From the NCBI GenBank assembly GCA_000437355.1, contig FR899764.1, positions 42,008 through 106,007 of the forward strand: a DNA stretch of 64,000 bases, written 5' to 3'. A program made the position numbers and the translations under genes. Shown piece by piece: positions 22,964-32,549 of the stretch (position 1 is its first letter; the number at the start of each line of letters is the position of its first letter). The notes under the pieces are model-generated. The model worked only from the letters and a program-made list of their open reading frames with translations, was not told where the DNA came from and ran no database searches. The DNA is from Firmicutes bacterium CAG:460 (lineage in GTDB: Bacteria; Bacillota_I; Bacilli_A; RF39; UBA660).

Positions 22964-25603
22964 CTATGAGATATTTTCACTCGTATAACCATATATGTAT
23001 AATTGTGCCAACACACATCCTGTATCGGCATAACTATCATCTGAATTGTAGGAACTTTGTAATTTTATTGAATAAGTTCCTGTATTTTGTATTAAATTAG
23101 TTATATCAATTGAAGTCGCTTCTTTTATGCCTGATGATGCCCCAGTAAAGCCGCTACTGCCAAAACAATTTGAAATTTCCGAATAAGATCCAGAAATAGT
23201 GAATTTTTGCATAGTCCAATCAATATCTCTATAAAAATTACCATTATTTATATAAGCTTTTATATTTTTACTATATCCAGTAACTTTATTTCCACTTGAG
23301 TCATAGGAATTTTGAGTCGGTATATGTCTTAAATAAATAAAGGCTTTTTTGGGTTTGAAATTACTAGGTATCATAAATTCTAAAACCATTGCATTCGCCA
23401 CTGTTTTAAAATTACTATTTTGATCTACATAAGTTTCAAAGCCAAGCGGCACAAATCCCGATGAGCCAGCAAATTGTTGTCCCCAAAGATTACCATTTAC
23501 TATCATTACTGACATCATGCCATCTCCGCCAACAACTTTTCCACCAGCTGGAAGATACACATTACCACTTAATGATGCATTTTTTGCTTCAATAGAACCA
23601 TCAGTAAGTATTTTAAAATATTCATTTGCTGTTACTAAGCCTTCAAATTTAATTTTATTAGCTTTAATTGCTGCCTCTTCACTAGATAAATTAATTGCTG
23701 CTATTACTTCATTTTCATCAACCTTTTTTGATACTTCTAAATTTATTCTATCTTCACTTTGTGTAATACTGTTATGCATTTCTACTTTTGTAGCAAATGT
23801 ATCCGTATAATCACTTTTAATAACATATTTACAAGAATATGTTAAGTTTGCATCGTAAAATGATTGTAACCAAATTTTGTTGTACCCTTCACTTAGAGAA
23901 ATTATCAAATCCTCGTATTCTTCGATTATTTCATTTTCCAGTGCAAATTTTGTTCCATCAGCATCAATTCCCACACGCCTAATTATTTTGGTCTTACCTT
24001 CACAAACAATGAACTCATCATAGACATTTGTATCTAAATAATTTAAATAATTGATCGGCAAGTGTATCATACTTTGCTCATTACTTGAATTTTGAATAAT
24101 CAAATAACTATCAAGCAGATACAAATCATTTGCAGGATATAAGTCATCTGCAGGATAAAGTAAACTCATTTGTCCACTTATTGAAAAATTAAGCAAATCA
24201 CCTTCAAAGGCATTTGTTAGTTCTAAATATCCTGTTGCAGTGATATTTCTAGTTAAATCGGTCATTGTATTAACCTTCATTATTAACTCTGTATATCCTT
24301 CTATTAAATTTGTATTTATTTTTCCCGAATTGATAAAATCTGCATTAAAATTACCATCTATTGTCCAAGCATTTTTAAAATCACCTTCATAACCATTATC
24401 AGAAAATGCAATACCTCCCAAGCCAAGACGCAAAACATACTTTGCCTCTTCTTTAGGAAGTACATCCAAAATTAAGATTTCATTATCATCTATATAGACA
24501 TGGCCCAATTTATTTAAAGTATTAATAATATCTTTTTGTTTTTTTAAAGTATCATTATTTTTTAATAACTGGTCATTTATTTGACTAACACTTTCTTTAA
24601 ATGAAGATATTTTTTGAATGATATCCTTTTTATAGTTTCCAAAAACAAGACTTTCAGTTTTTTTTAATTTATGATCATAAACATATTCTTGAACCTCCGT
24701 CTGTAAATTAACAAGAGGATGTTTTACCATAATCTTATCATTAATATCATAGTTTTCAGAAATATTTGTAGTTATTTCATATGAAACTTTAGGATATTTG
24801 TTATTATTTAAATATTCTGTTGCTTTTTCTCTCAATTCCGATATCAAATCTTCTTGAGAAATTTCAATTTCATTTCCATCTTCATCATAATTCTCTAAAT
24901 CCGAAGTAAATTCTACAGTTTTTGAATATGGAATCTTATACTTTATATCTGATTCAATATATTTTTCAGGTAATTTTAACCCATCTGGTCCAACAGGATA
25001 CAATTCAGTAACTACATCACTCCAATCTTCAACAATCGATAAATCTTCTAAATTCTTTTGATAAACTAGCATTTCTCCAACATTTTTTCCTAAATTATCT
25101 GACAGAATTATGTTCCAATTATCAGCATCAAAACATCCACCCCATCTCTCTTCAATTATTACCCAAGCTTCATAAAGAGATTTCAATTGAAAATAGGCAG
25201 TTGCTAATTTAGTAATGTTAGAAGAATAAGAAAAAGGACTTTTCTTATTAGTCCTATTATTTATGTATTCTAAAGCATTAAGAGCATTTTTATTAATTGG
25301 TCGCACATCATCTAACATATAATTTTGTGAATCAAACATAACATGGTATGCTGTAAATCGAATTGTTTTACTATTTTTAGTTGGATCTCCAATTCTAAAT
25401 GCTTGAGGATTAAGTTTTGATTTTGACTTAATAACACACAAATCATCTTTTACAATATATTTTGCATATTTTATTGATACCTCAACCTCTATGTACCAAC
25501 CATTTAAGGATTTTTTCTTATATTCTTTTATTTCTACTGGCTTTATTGCAATCTTTCCATTATTAGCAAACGATTTTACATCACCGTCATATATTTTTAT
25601 CAT
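22964..25603 (-). CDS. Phage tail-tip protein (prophage endopeptidase tail family)
   Basis: An 879-residue tail-tip/tail-associated protein. The first 350 residues (MIKIYDGDVKSFANNGKIAI, TKNSKTIRFTAYHVMFDSQN, LYPVGPDGLKLPEKYIESD) fit the minor structural protein family that forms the baseplate hub. A coiled-coil (about 355-390) and a beta-rich C-terminal half with SGNVYLPAGGKVVGG follow. It lies directly after Dit in the siphovirus order. The ATG at 25603 shares a base with the Dit stop. Its role is host recognition and DNA delivery, possibly with wall hydrolysis. Confidence 0.85.
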   Translation of the reverse strand: MIKIYDGDVKSFANNGKIAIKPVEIKEYKKKSLNGWYIEVEVSIKYAKYIVKDDLCVIKSKSKLNPQAFRIGDPTKNSKTIRFTAYHVMFDSQNYMLDDVRPINKNALNALEYINNRTNKKSPFSYSSNITKLATAYFQLKSLYEAWVIIEERWGGCFDADNWNIILSDNLGKNVGEMLVYQKNLEDLSIVEDWSDVVTELYPVGPDGLKLPEKYIESDIKYKIPYSKTVEFTSDLENYDEDGNEIEISQEDLISELREKATEYLNNNKYPKVSYEITTNISENYDINDKIMVKHPLVNLQTEVQEYVYDHKLKKTESLVFGNYKKDIIQKISSFKESVSQINDQLLKNNDTLKKQKDIINTLNKLGHVYIDDNEILILDVLPKEEAKYVLRLGLGGIAFSDNGYEGDFKNAWTIDGNFNADFINSGKINTNLIEGYTELIMKVNTMTDLTRNITATGYLELTNAFEGDLLNFSISGQMSLLYPADDLYPANDLYLLDSYLIIQNSSNEQSMIHLPINYLNYLDTNVYDEFIVCEGKTKIIRRVGIDADGTKFALENEIIEEYEDLIISLSEGYNKIWLQSFYDANLTYSCKYVIKSDYTDTFATKVEMHNSITQSEDRINLEVSKKVDENEVIAAINLSSEEAAIKANKIKFEGLVTANEYFKILTDGSIEAKNASLSGNVYLPAGGKVVGGDGMMSVMIVNGNLWGQQFAGSSGFVPLGFETYVDQNSNFKTVANAMVLEFMIPSNFKPKKAFIYLRHIPTQNSYDSSGNKVTGYSKNIKAYINNGNFYRDIDWTMQKFTISGSYSEISNCFGSSGFTGASSGIKEATSIDITNLIQNTGTYSIKLQSSYNSDDSYADTGCVLAQLYIYGYTSENIS

Positions 25604-26262
25604 TAAATCCACCTGTCCTTTTTCAGAACTTGAATTTGACAATCACCACTATTTGTTACAATTTGATTTTCCCCAGGATCAAGTTTTGGAAATTCAAATC
25701 CTATTTCTAAGTTTTCATTTCTAAAATATCCATCATAATAGGCATTACAATCTAAACAATCAACAATTACATATGACTCATCAGTTGGAAAACTATACTT
25801 AAATCGTACGTTATTAATAGTTAAATCAACTGTATCAGAATCACCTTTTATTATTTTGATTAATGGTTGTGAAAAAACATTACCTTCATTAGTAATTGTA
25901 TTGCTACACTCTATATAACTATCAGCCTTCTTATACCAAAATGGGCTTCTTTTAAAACTAACATCAATAGTTTTTATTGTTGCAGATCTTTGAGGTTTAA
26001 TTTCATTAAAAAAATACGCAGTACTAACTTTATCTTTATACTCTAAAGTCCCTTCACCATCTAGCCATTTATAAATACTTGACAATTTAGAAGAATCCAT
26101 AACATAAAGTTTTAAACTACTTTCTATATTTGCATAGCTGCTTACATAAAAACTACCATTAGAATTTTCTTCATAGCTTAACGCAGCTTTTGGTATTAAA
26201 TTATCTTCTTCTTCACAAATTACTTTCATTTCATCTGAAGAAATATTATTAAATTTAAACAT
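25603..26262 (-). CDS. Distal tail protein (Dit)
   Basis: A 219-residue protein joining the tail tube to the tip. N-terminal belt domain with MFKFNNISSDEMKVICEEED, a DVSFKRSPFWYKK segment like that of many Dit proteins, and a galectin-like C-terminal part (SFPTDESYVIVDCLDCNAYY, FPKLDPGENQIV). Position between tape measure and tail-tip genes supports this. Confidence 0.85.
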   Translation of the reverse strand: MFKFNNISSDEMKVICEEEDNLIPKAALSYEENSNGSFYVSSYANIESSLKLYVMDSSKLSSIYKWLDGEGTLEYKDKVSTAYFFNEIKPQRSATIKTIDVSFKRSPFWYKKADSYIECSNTITNEGNVFSQPLIKIIKGDSDTVDLTINNVRFKYSFPTDESYVIVDCLDCNAYYDGYFRNENLEIGFEFPKLDPGENQIVTNSGDCQIQVLKKDRWI

Positions 26263-26263
26263 T

Positions 26264-28660
26264 TTAAATCACCTCATTCAATCTATCATCAATGAACCTA
26301 ATAAAACCATCTCTATCCAATTTTAATTTACAACTATTTAATGCTTTTAAAAATAATTTGAACAATTTTTCATAATCTAAAATATTAAAATCATTGTTAT
26401 TTTTGTTTAATGGAACAACTTTCGGATTTCCACCATTATTTGTTAATATTTCTGGTCCTGCTTCTCCAACGATTGCTGTACCTCTTAACAACTCCCCACC
26501 AGAAGCTAAATAAGCAATTGATTTTATAGTCGGTATATTAAATCCTTTACCTGCTAAACTACCAAGCCAGTCCCAATCTGGAATTTTAATTTTATTTATA
26601 CCTTCAATAATCTTATTTAAACCAGATATCATTAAATTAATAGCAGAAATAATCATGTTTAAAGGTGAAACAGCTATTGAATACAATAAATCAAAAACCC
26701 CTTTAAAAATTGATTTAACACCTTCCCAAGCCATTTTCCAATCGCCAGTAAATACACCTTTAATAAAAGTAATAATTCCTTTAAATATTTCCTTAAAAGC
26801 ATTTATAAAATTTTCAATATTTGCATAGACACCATTTAGCAAATTTCCAATTAAACCAAATGTTTCTGTCCAGTCAGTAGAAAACAAATTTTTAAAAAAT
26901 TCAGTAATATTATTCCAAATAGCAGATATATTATCTGCTAAATTTCTTGTCCAAGAACAAATATCATCCCAATTTTTATAAATTAAATACCCAATTCCAA
27001 CAACAGCCGCAGCAACAGCTGCTATAATTAAAATAACTGGGTTAAATCCTGCGGTAAATCCAGCAACAGCTGTTTTAGCACCACTTAATAATGGACCTAA
27101 AAATTTAAATGCACTTATTAAAGATGAAATACCAGTTCCAATTTTACCTATGACTATTAATAATGGGCCCAAAGCAATAATCAATCCAGTTACTATTAAC
27201 AGTATCTTTTGTTGTGTAGGAGACAATTCACTTAATTTAGTAAGTAAAGTCTGAATTAGACTAAGTATTGATTTTATAAAAGGAAAAACATATTGTGATA
27301 ATTGAATAGCAATCCCTTCTAATTGAGATTTTATAATTGTTAATTGTCCTTTAGCATTATCAATCATTATTTCAGACATTTTTTTTGCAGCACCATCGCA
27401 ATCATTAATAGCATTTGTCAACTTTTCAAAATCTGCATCGCTTGAATTAACTATTGCTAAAAAACCAGACATTGCTGTTGTACCAGCAACTGTTTTTGCT
27501 AACGATGTTTTCTGTTGATCTGTTAATTTACTCAACTTTATTCTTGCATCATTCATAATATCGCCAAAGTCTCTCATTTTGCCGTTTTGATCGAATATTT
27601 TTACTCCTAAACTTTCCATTTCATCTCTTGCTCCAGAAGTATTAGTTGCTAAACGCTGTAAAATACCTCTTAAAGATGTTCCAGCTTGAGAACTTTTTAC
27701 ACCAGCATTTGCCATTAATCCTAAAGCAGTAGCAGTATCTTCAACACTTATATTTAATGCCCCAGCAATAGGACCAACATATTTCATGGCTTCTCCAAGA
27801 GTTTCAACAGTCGAATTACTATTTGTAACAGTTTTAGCAAATACATCTGCATAATGAGTAGACTGATCTGCTGCATAACCTAAAGCAGTTAAACCATCGG
27901 TTACAATATCAGATACCATAGCTAAATCTTCTCCAGATGCTGCAGCTAAATACATAATTCCTTCCAAACCATCTAACATATCTTGTGTTTTCCATCCAGC
28001 AAGTGCCATATAATACATAGCATTAGCTGATTCTGTTGCAGTAAATTTTGTTGTTGCTCCCATGTACTCAGCTTTTTCTTTTAGTTTTTGGAAATCATCC
28101 CCAGTAGCACCCGAAATTGCCTTTACACTTGACATTGCTTCTTCAAAATCAGCTGCAGTTTTTAATCCAGCTACTCCTATACCACCAACAACTGCAGAAA
28201 CTATACTAAGTTTTTTTCCGGTTGATGTTATTTTTTCTGATGAACTATTCAATTTATCTGCAAAGTCTTCAATATTGGCAGTTCCCGCTTTTATGGAATT
28301 TGCAACCTCATCACTTTGATTCTTATACCTTTCTAAAGATGTTTGAGCTTGTGTCAAGGCTATTCTCTTTTTTTCAATAGCCTGTTCATCTCTATTTTCA
28401 GCATTTTCTAATTCTTTTAATTGTTCTTCCAAAATTGTTACTTTTTTTGTTTGAGAATCAATTGCATTACCCAAATATTCATATTTATCCTTTAGCTTAT
28501 CCATACTCGTAGTATTTTTATCATACTGAGCTTGAGTAAGTTTAAAGTTTTCATAATTTTGTTTTAATTCATTATTAGTTGATTTTAAAGATCTAACGAA
28601 ATCGGCTGTACCATCAGCCTTAAAAACCAGACCAACCCTTTTTAAATCATTACTTGCCAT
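26264..28660 (-). CDS. Phage tail tape measure protein
   Basis: A 798-residue protein setting tail length. It has an N-terminal coiled-coil (about 15-130), the conserved TIGR01760-type region (AADFEEAMSSVKAISGAT, TATESANAMYYMALAGWKTQ, GIMYLAAASGEDLAMVSD, GTSLRGILQRLA) and then several hydrophobic helices (about 455-560). The end returns to soluble helices. By the usual scaling of about 1.5 angstrom per residue the tail should be roughly 120 nm. Start MASNDLKRVGL overlaps the frameshifted chaperone by 11 bases. Confidence 0.95.
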   Translation of the reverse strand: MASNDLKRVGLVFKADGTADFVRSLKSTNNELKQNYENFKLTQAQYDKNTTSMDKLKDKYEYLGNAIDSQTKKVTILEEQLKELENAENRDEQAIEKKRIALTQAQTSLERYKNQSDEVANSIKAGTANIEDFADKLNSSSEKITSTGKKLSIVSAVVGGIGVAGLKTAADFEEAMSSVKAISGATGDDFQKLKEKAEYMGATTKFTATESANAMYYMALAGWKTQDMLDGLEGIMYLAAASGEDLAMVSDIVTDGLTALGYAADQSTHYADVFAKTVTNSNSTVETLGEAMKYVGPIAGALNISVEDTATALGLMANAGVKSSQAGTSLRGILQRLATNTSGARDEMESLGVKIFDQNGKMRDFGDIMNDARIKLSKLTDQQKTSLAKTVAGTTAMSGFLAIVNSSDADFEKLTNAINDCDGAAKKMSEIMIDNAKGQLTIIKSQLEGIAIQLSQYVFPFIKSILSLIQTLLTKLSELSPTQQKILLIVTGLIIALGPLLIVIGKIGTGISSLISAFKFLGPLLSGAKTAVAGFTAGFNPVILIIAAVAAAVVGIGYLIYKNWDDICSWTRNLADNISAIWNNITEFFKNLFSTDWTETFGLIGNLLNGVYANIENFINAFKEIFKGIITFIKGVFTGDWKMAWEGVKSIFKGVFDLLYSIAVSPLNMIISAINLMISGLNKIIEGINKIKIPDWDWLGSLAGKGFNIPTIKSIAYLASGGELLRGTAIVGEAGPEILTNNGGNPKVVPLNKNNNDFNILDYEKLFKLFLKALNSCKLKLDRDGFIRFIDDRLNEVI

Positions 28661-28840
28661 AAAGTGCTTTCATTCTTTCTTCGTGTTGTTCTAATAATTC
28701 ATAATAAACTTGAGGATCAAGTCTCATTACATCGTCAGGAGATAATCCCAATCTTGTTCCATTATAAATTATTTTTGGCTTATTTATTTTAAATGTTTCT
28801 TTTTGGTCTTTTTGTTCAAATAAGTTTGGTCTTTTTTTTT
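28650..28840 (-). CDS. Frameshift-dependent T domain of the tail assembly chaperone GT
   Basis: In the -1 frame after the A9 run (28840-28832) the reading continues ...RPNLFEQKDQ, NKPKIIYNGTRLGLSPDDVM, then RLDPQVYYELLEQHEERMKA and LYGK before stopping inside the tape measure start. There is no own start codon or ribosome-binding site. The LSPDDVMRLDPxxYYELLE pattern fits the T part of siphovirus G/GT chaperones. It would be made only as a fusion to G. Confidence 0.8.
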
Positions 28841-29128
28841 AAATTCGTTAAATTCGTTTTCATTTTTCTTAATAAATTCTAAAATTTGTTTTAAAGCCTT
28901 TAAATCTATTAATTTTATAGCTTCTTCATATGTTACTTTTTTCTCATAGTTAGCATTAATTACAGCATAACAAAAGTAATTTGAAATTTTTATTTCATGT
29001 GTATGAGAACGCATATCTTTTTTCAAAGCTTTCATACCACCTGGATATTCTTCTAAATATTCGAGAACTAAAAAACTCCATTCGAGTTTAATATTGTCTC
29101 CATTTTTTAATTTTAATATATTATTCAT
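28784..29128 (-). CDS. Tail assembly chaperone G
   Basis: A 114-residue soluble protein made before the tape measure gene. It opens MNNILKLKNGDNIKLEWSFL and has a helical core (YLEEYPGGMKALKKDMRSHT, TYEEAIKLIDLKALKQILEF). The last codons, EFKKKDQTYLNKKTKKKHLK, come after the slippery A9 and look unlike the rest, as expected if the longer -1 product is the second form. Chaperones of this type keep the tape measure protein soluble. Confidence 0.8.
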   Translation of the reverse strand: MNNILKLKNGDNIKLEWSFLVLEYLEEYPGGMKALKKDMRSHTHEIKISNYFCYAVINANYEKKVTYEEAIKLIDLKALKQILEFIKKNENEFNEFKKKDQTYLNKKTKKKHLK

Positions 29129-29159
29129 GTTTTCCTCCTATAACAAAAAAGACACCAGG

Positions 29160-29783
29160 TTAAGTCCCTGGTGTTATTATTTTATCTAAATCAGCAGCAG
29201 AAGTAATAACTTGTGCAAAGAACTTATCTTCAGTCATTCCTTCAGGATATGAAGCCATTTCTGAATCTAAATAAACATACTTATTATTAGAACCGTCAAA
29301 AGAGTATGCTGTAATATTCACTGTAGATGTTTGTTCACTATATGATGTATCACTTGTAGACACTTCTTCACTATTTTCTGTTAATTTACATTTTGGATAC
29401 CATTTAAGTGCTATCTTACCATCTTTTTTTATAACTGGATATCCACATGCAAAGTATGGTCTTGATGCTGAAGCGCCTCCCATAACTAATCCATTAGTAT
29501 TAACTTTTTCACCTTTTGCAGTTGCTAAATCTGATGGATCAAAAGCTATAACCTCAACCTCTAAACCAATTGATGATGTTTGTGAAACTTGATCATAATC
29601 TTCTCCAGAAGCACGAACTGTTGTTGTTTCACTTTCTGGGGTTACATTAACTTTTTTAATAATTGGAGATTTAACTATTGTTTCATATGTTGATAAATCA
29701 AATTCTCCATTTTCATCTGGAGTGTTAAACGCATAATAAAACGCTCCAACTGTTTCTATAATTTTAGGCTTTTTTACCTTCAT
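29160..29783 (-). CDS. Major tail protein
   Basis: A 207-residue tube subunit. It begins MKVKKPKIIETVGAFYYAFN and contains ESETTTVRASGEDYDQVSQT followed by a VEVIAFDPSDLATAKG segment and a terminal KFFAQVITSAADLDKIIT. The pattern, including YFACGYPVIKKDGKIALKWY, matches phi13-type major tail proteins of Bacillota siphoviruses. Strong GGAGG ribosome-binding site, as expected for a very abundant protein. Confidence 0.88.
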   Translation of the reverse strand: MKVKKPKIIETVGAFYYAFNTPDENGEFDLSTYETIVKSPIIKKVNVTPESETTTVRASGEDYDQVSQTSSIGLEVEVIAFDPSDLATAKGEKVNTNGLVMGGASASRPYFACGYPVIKKDGKIALKWYPKCKLTENSEEVSTSDTSYSEQTSTVNITAYSFDGSNNKYVYLDSEMASYPEGMTEDKFFAQVITSAADLDKIITPGT

Positions 29784-29796
29784 GTTTTTTTCCTCC

Positions 29797-30147
29797 TCAA
29801 TATATTTTTTTAATCATTTTATTATAATATTTCTCTTTATTTTTATTAAATAAAGGTTCGAGATGAGATTGTTTTTTCATAAACTTAGTTCCATTTTCAA
29901 CTAATGGTCCATAATAAACTCCCCATCCCACTTCTATTTGTCCCTTTTTGTGTTTGGATTTTTCATAAGAAAAAGAATCAACCAAATGAGTATGCTTTGA
30001 ACTATTAATATTAGATTTTGGTTTTGGTAACTTTAATGCATCATCAACAAATTCTTTTGCACCAATTTCTAATATTTCTTCTACATTATCAACATTTTTT
30101 AAGATATCTTTTAATTCGTTTTGCAATTCATTGAACCCGTCAAACAT
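29797..30147 (-). CDS. Tail completion/head-tail joining protein (HK97 gp10-like)
   Basis: A 116-residue protein with the gp10 pattern: N-terminal helix (LQNELKDILKNVDNVEEILE), then HLVDSFSYEKSKHKKGQIEV and GWGVYYGPLVENGTKFMKKQ. HK97 gp10-like proteins join head and tail. It overlaps the upstream gene by 8 bases and has no clear ribosome-binding site, so it is probably coupled. Confidence 0.8.
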   Translation of the reverse strand: MFDGFNELQNELKDILKNVDNVEEILEIGAKEFVDDALKLPKPKSNINSSKHTHLVDSFSYEKSKHKKGQIEVGWGVYYGPLVENGTKFMKKQSHLEPLFNKNKEKYYNKMIKKIY

Positions 30148-30478
30148 TAATTATATCTTCCAAAACATCCAAAGAAAAATAAGAATGCCAATGGCGATTC
30201 TTAGCAATATATTCGTGATAAACTTGAACAGGATAATTTTGTTCAAGCAATAATTTAATCAATTCTAACAATTTTTCACTTCTTGGTTTACCAGAAATAA
30301 ACGATATCTGATAAGTAACAGTAAAAGAATAAGAACTTGAACTTGCTGGCAATGGAGTCCAAACATAATCCCAAAAGTTAATATGCTCAAATGAATCAGC
30401 ATCATCATCCGACAAAATAGCTTCATTAAACGGAATATCAAGTTTTTGTAATGTCTCAATTAATTCCTTCTTTGTCAT
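30140..30478 (-). CDS. Tail terminator-like protein
   Basis: A 112-residue protein in the place of the siphovirus tail terminator, between the head-closure and gp10-like genes. Beta-rich middle (FTVTYQISFISGKPRSEKLL) and helical ends (KKELIETLQKLDIPF). Identity relies mostly on order. AAAGGAGG ribosome-binding site. Confidence 0.6.
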   Translation of the reverse strand: MTKKELIETLQKLDIPFNEAILSDDDADSFEHINFWDYVWTPLPASSSSYSFTVTYQISFISGKPRSEKLLELIKLLLEQNYPVQVYHEYIAKNRHWHSYFSLDVLEDIINV

Positions 30479-30845
30479 TATTTTCCTCCTTTATGATTGG
30501 ATTTTTATAAGTTGTTAATGTTAATCGAGTTTGTAAAAATCCCTCTTCATTTCTAAAATGATAAGCATTATAAACTTTATAAAATAAAGTATTTTCTTTT
30601 AGCACGCACAATGGTGTAATACTTTTATCTTGAGGTATTAATACTTTTTTCGAAATATCAATATCTCTCGAATTCATTTCATATTTCAAAACATCTCCAA
30701 AACTAAGTTCAGAATAAGTTATCTTTTTATTTCTAGTTTTCAAATACTCTGTAGGATAAACAGTTTTATCTTGCAATATATCAAATATTTCAAATTGTCC
30801 ATCACGATAAGTCGGAGTCTTTGTTATATTTAATTTGTAAGTCAT
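30456..30845 (-). CDS. Head closure-like protein
   Basis: A 129-residue protein with a SPP1 gp16-like place and beta pattern: TKTPTYRDGQFEIFDILQDK, SFGDVLKYEMNSRDIDISKK, FYKVYNAYHFRNEEGFLQTR. ATG at 30845 follows AGGAGA. Assigned by position after the connector and by length. Confidence 0.6.
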   Translation of the reverse strand: MTYKLNITKTPTYRDGQFEIFDILQDKTVYPTEYLKTRNKKITYSELSFGDVLKYEMNSRDIDISKKVLIPQDKSITPLCVLKENTLFYKVYNAYHFRNEEGFLQTRLTLTTYKNPIIKEENNDKEGIN

Positions 30846-31080
30846 ACAAATCTCCTGCATAAATTTCTCTGAATTCAGCTAAACGAAAAGTTGAAGCATA
30901 TAAATAATAACTTTTAATGAAAGATCTTGCAGTTAAATCATTTACATAATCAATTTTTTTCCCAACCTTTGCATTTGTATCATAAATAGCCTCTTTTACA
31001 ATTGTTAGAATTGTTTCATCTTTAACAAAATAAGGGACATTTTGTTCGTCCCTTATCTCTTGCATTAAATCTTTTTCCAT
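30802..31080 (-). CDS. Head-tail connector protein (gp6-like)
   Basis: A 92-residue, mostly helical protein (ETILTIVKEAIYDTNAKVGK, LTARSFIKSYYLYASTFRLA, EFREIYAGDLYDLQIKYNKD). The place after the capsid region and the helix-rich pattern fit HK97 gp6-type adaptors. It overlaps the head-closure gene by over 40 bases. Confidence 0.6.
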   Translation of the reverse strand: MEKDLMQEIRDEQNVPYFVKDETILTIVKEAIYDTNAKVGKKIDYVNDLTARSFIKSYYLYASTFRLAEFREIYAGDLYDLQIKYNKDSDLS

Positions 31081-31082
31081 AA

Positions 31083-31364
31083 TTATATATTATTGCTGTT
31101 TTTCTTATTAGAATGCTTAGTTTTATCAATATTATCAATTTCTTCATTTTCTTCTTCAAAATCAAGAATAACAATATTTAACATTTTAACTTCATCTTCA
31201 GTTAATTCACGAATTACAGGTTCTTTAAAATTATTAGTATCAGATTTTAGTTCTAAAGCTCTTTCTTCATCTATTTCTTTTAAGCAATAAGGATAAAAAT
31301 CATTTTCATTATAAATATGATTGCTATCTTTTAAATCTCTAAATTTTTTTATAACTATATACAT
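31083..31364 (-). CDS. Hypothetical phage protein behind the capsid gene
   Basis: A 93-residue acidic protein (MYIVIKKFRDLKDSNHIYNE, RELTEDEVKMLNIVILDFEE, then a Glu/Asn/Lys-rich tail). No family recognised. It sits between capsid and connector, a place often taken by a small decoration or unknown protein. AGGAG ribosome-binding site. Confidence 0.6.
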   Translation of the reverse strand: MYIVIKKFRDLKDSNHIYNENDFYPYCLKEIDEERALELKSDTNNFKEPVIRELTEDEVKMLNIVILDFEEENEEIDNIDKTKHSNKKNSNNI

Positions 31365-31365
31365 A

Positions 31366-32532
31366 TTAAACTCCTGGTGTTTGGTTTGTTGATGATGATG
31401 TTGCTGGAGTACTATTTACTTCCTTATAAACTGGAATATATTCTTCTAGTTTAGTTACATCAAATGGAACAGCTACTGAATCATCAACTGCTTTACCATT
31501 TGCATAAATTTTTGCAATAATTACATCAGCATCATCTAACGCTTTTGTTTGATCATACTCATTTATTTGCATGCTACTAATACCCATTGTATATTTTCCT
31601 GGAATAGTAAATATTGCTTTTCCTTGAGTATTTTGCGTTGATGTAATAACAGTTAAATTTTTATAAGAACTGATATTCCTTCCTTCTCTATCATATAAAG
31701 CTGGAGCAACATAGTCAGCTTCATCTGCTGGATTACATATTAAGAATATTTTATCATAGACTCTTTTTCCACTATTAGAAAGTGTTTTTTTAACTGTTGC
31801 TAGTCCTTTAGGTGTAAAATTAGTAATTGTACTTAAAACAGTTTTTGCTGCGTGAGTTCCATTTGATTCAACAGTATTCGTTTTATTATAAATACCAATT
31901 GGAGCCCCTACACCATTACCATTTAAATATCCAGCTTCAAGGCCTTCATTAATTGTTTGAGTTAAAATAGCAATAAAATATTTATCAATAAATTCATAAG
32001 ATAATTCTCTTATAGCTTTTGGAATAATTAAATAAGCAGATAGTTTATCAACATCTAAATTTAATCCAGTTATCGTTGCTGATAATTGTGCAGAAAGTGC
32101 AGCATCTAATTTACCCCATGCAAATGTACCAGATTTTTCTGAAGATAACCATTTTTTCACTCCAGCTGGAGCAAAATCAATAAGACCACTAGTAATCAAT
32201 TCAGAACTTTCTTTTACATTTTCTAGCATAACATTAATAATGCTAGTTGGAATAATATCAATTTGTGATGCAGTAATTGCTTGCTTAACATCCTTTAATT
32301 TTTCATAAAAATCTTTTTCATTTTGACTAAGATTTCTTAATCCTAACTTACTCTTTAAATTAACATCATTATTTAAAGTTTCTTGTTGGCTAATTAATTC
32401 ATTTACCAACTCTTCATTTTTGGCAGTTATGATTTTATCCATAACATCGACAATAGCACTAGCTTTGTCATTAGATTTTTGAAGAATTTCTAAAGCTTCT
32501 TCACGAACTTTTTCCATATTTTTTGAAAACAT
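31366..32532 (-). CDS. Major capsid protein (HK97 fold)
   Basis: A 388-residue capsid subunit. Residues 1-95 form a coiled-coil delta-like region (MEKVREEALEILQKSNDKAS, NEELVNELISQQETLNNDVN) that would be cut by the prohead protease. The rest has the HK97 P and A domain pattern (TGLNLDVDKLSAYLIIPKAI, GNGVGAPIGIYNKTN, SNSGKRVYDKIFLICNPADE, GKYTMGISSMQINEYDQTKA). ATG at 32532 follows AGGAGG. Confidence 0.9.
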   Translation of the reverse strand: MFSKNMEKVREEALEILQKSNDKASAIVDVMDKIITAKNEELVNELISQQETLNNDVNLKSKLGLRNLSQNEKDFYEKLKDVKQAITASQIDIIPTSIINVMLENVKESSELITSGLIDFAPAGVKKWLSSEKSGTFAWGKLDAALSAQLSATITGLNLDVDKLSAYLIIPKAIRELSYEFIDKYFIAILTQTINEGLEAGYLNGNGVGAPIGIYNKTNTVESNGTHAAKTVLSTITNFTPKGLATVKKTLSNSGKRVYDKIFLICNPADEADYVAPALYDREGRNISSYKNLTVITSTQNTQGKAIFTIPGKYTMGISSMQINEYDQTKALDDADVIIAKIYANGKAVDDSVAVPFDVTKLEEYIPVYKEVNSTPATSSSTNQTPGV

Positions 32533-32549
32533 TTTTTCATTCCTCCTAT

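Noticed and set aside
22948..23040. Longer start for the small ORF at 22771
   Set aside because: The extension overlaps the tail-tip gene in another frame, while an ATG at 22947 has AAGGAGG at good distance.
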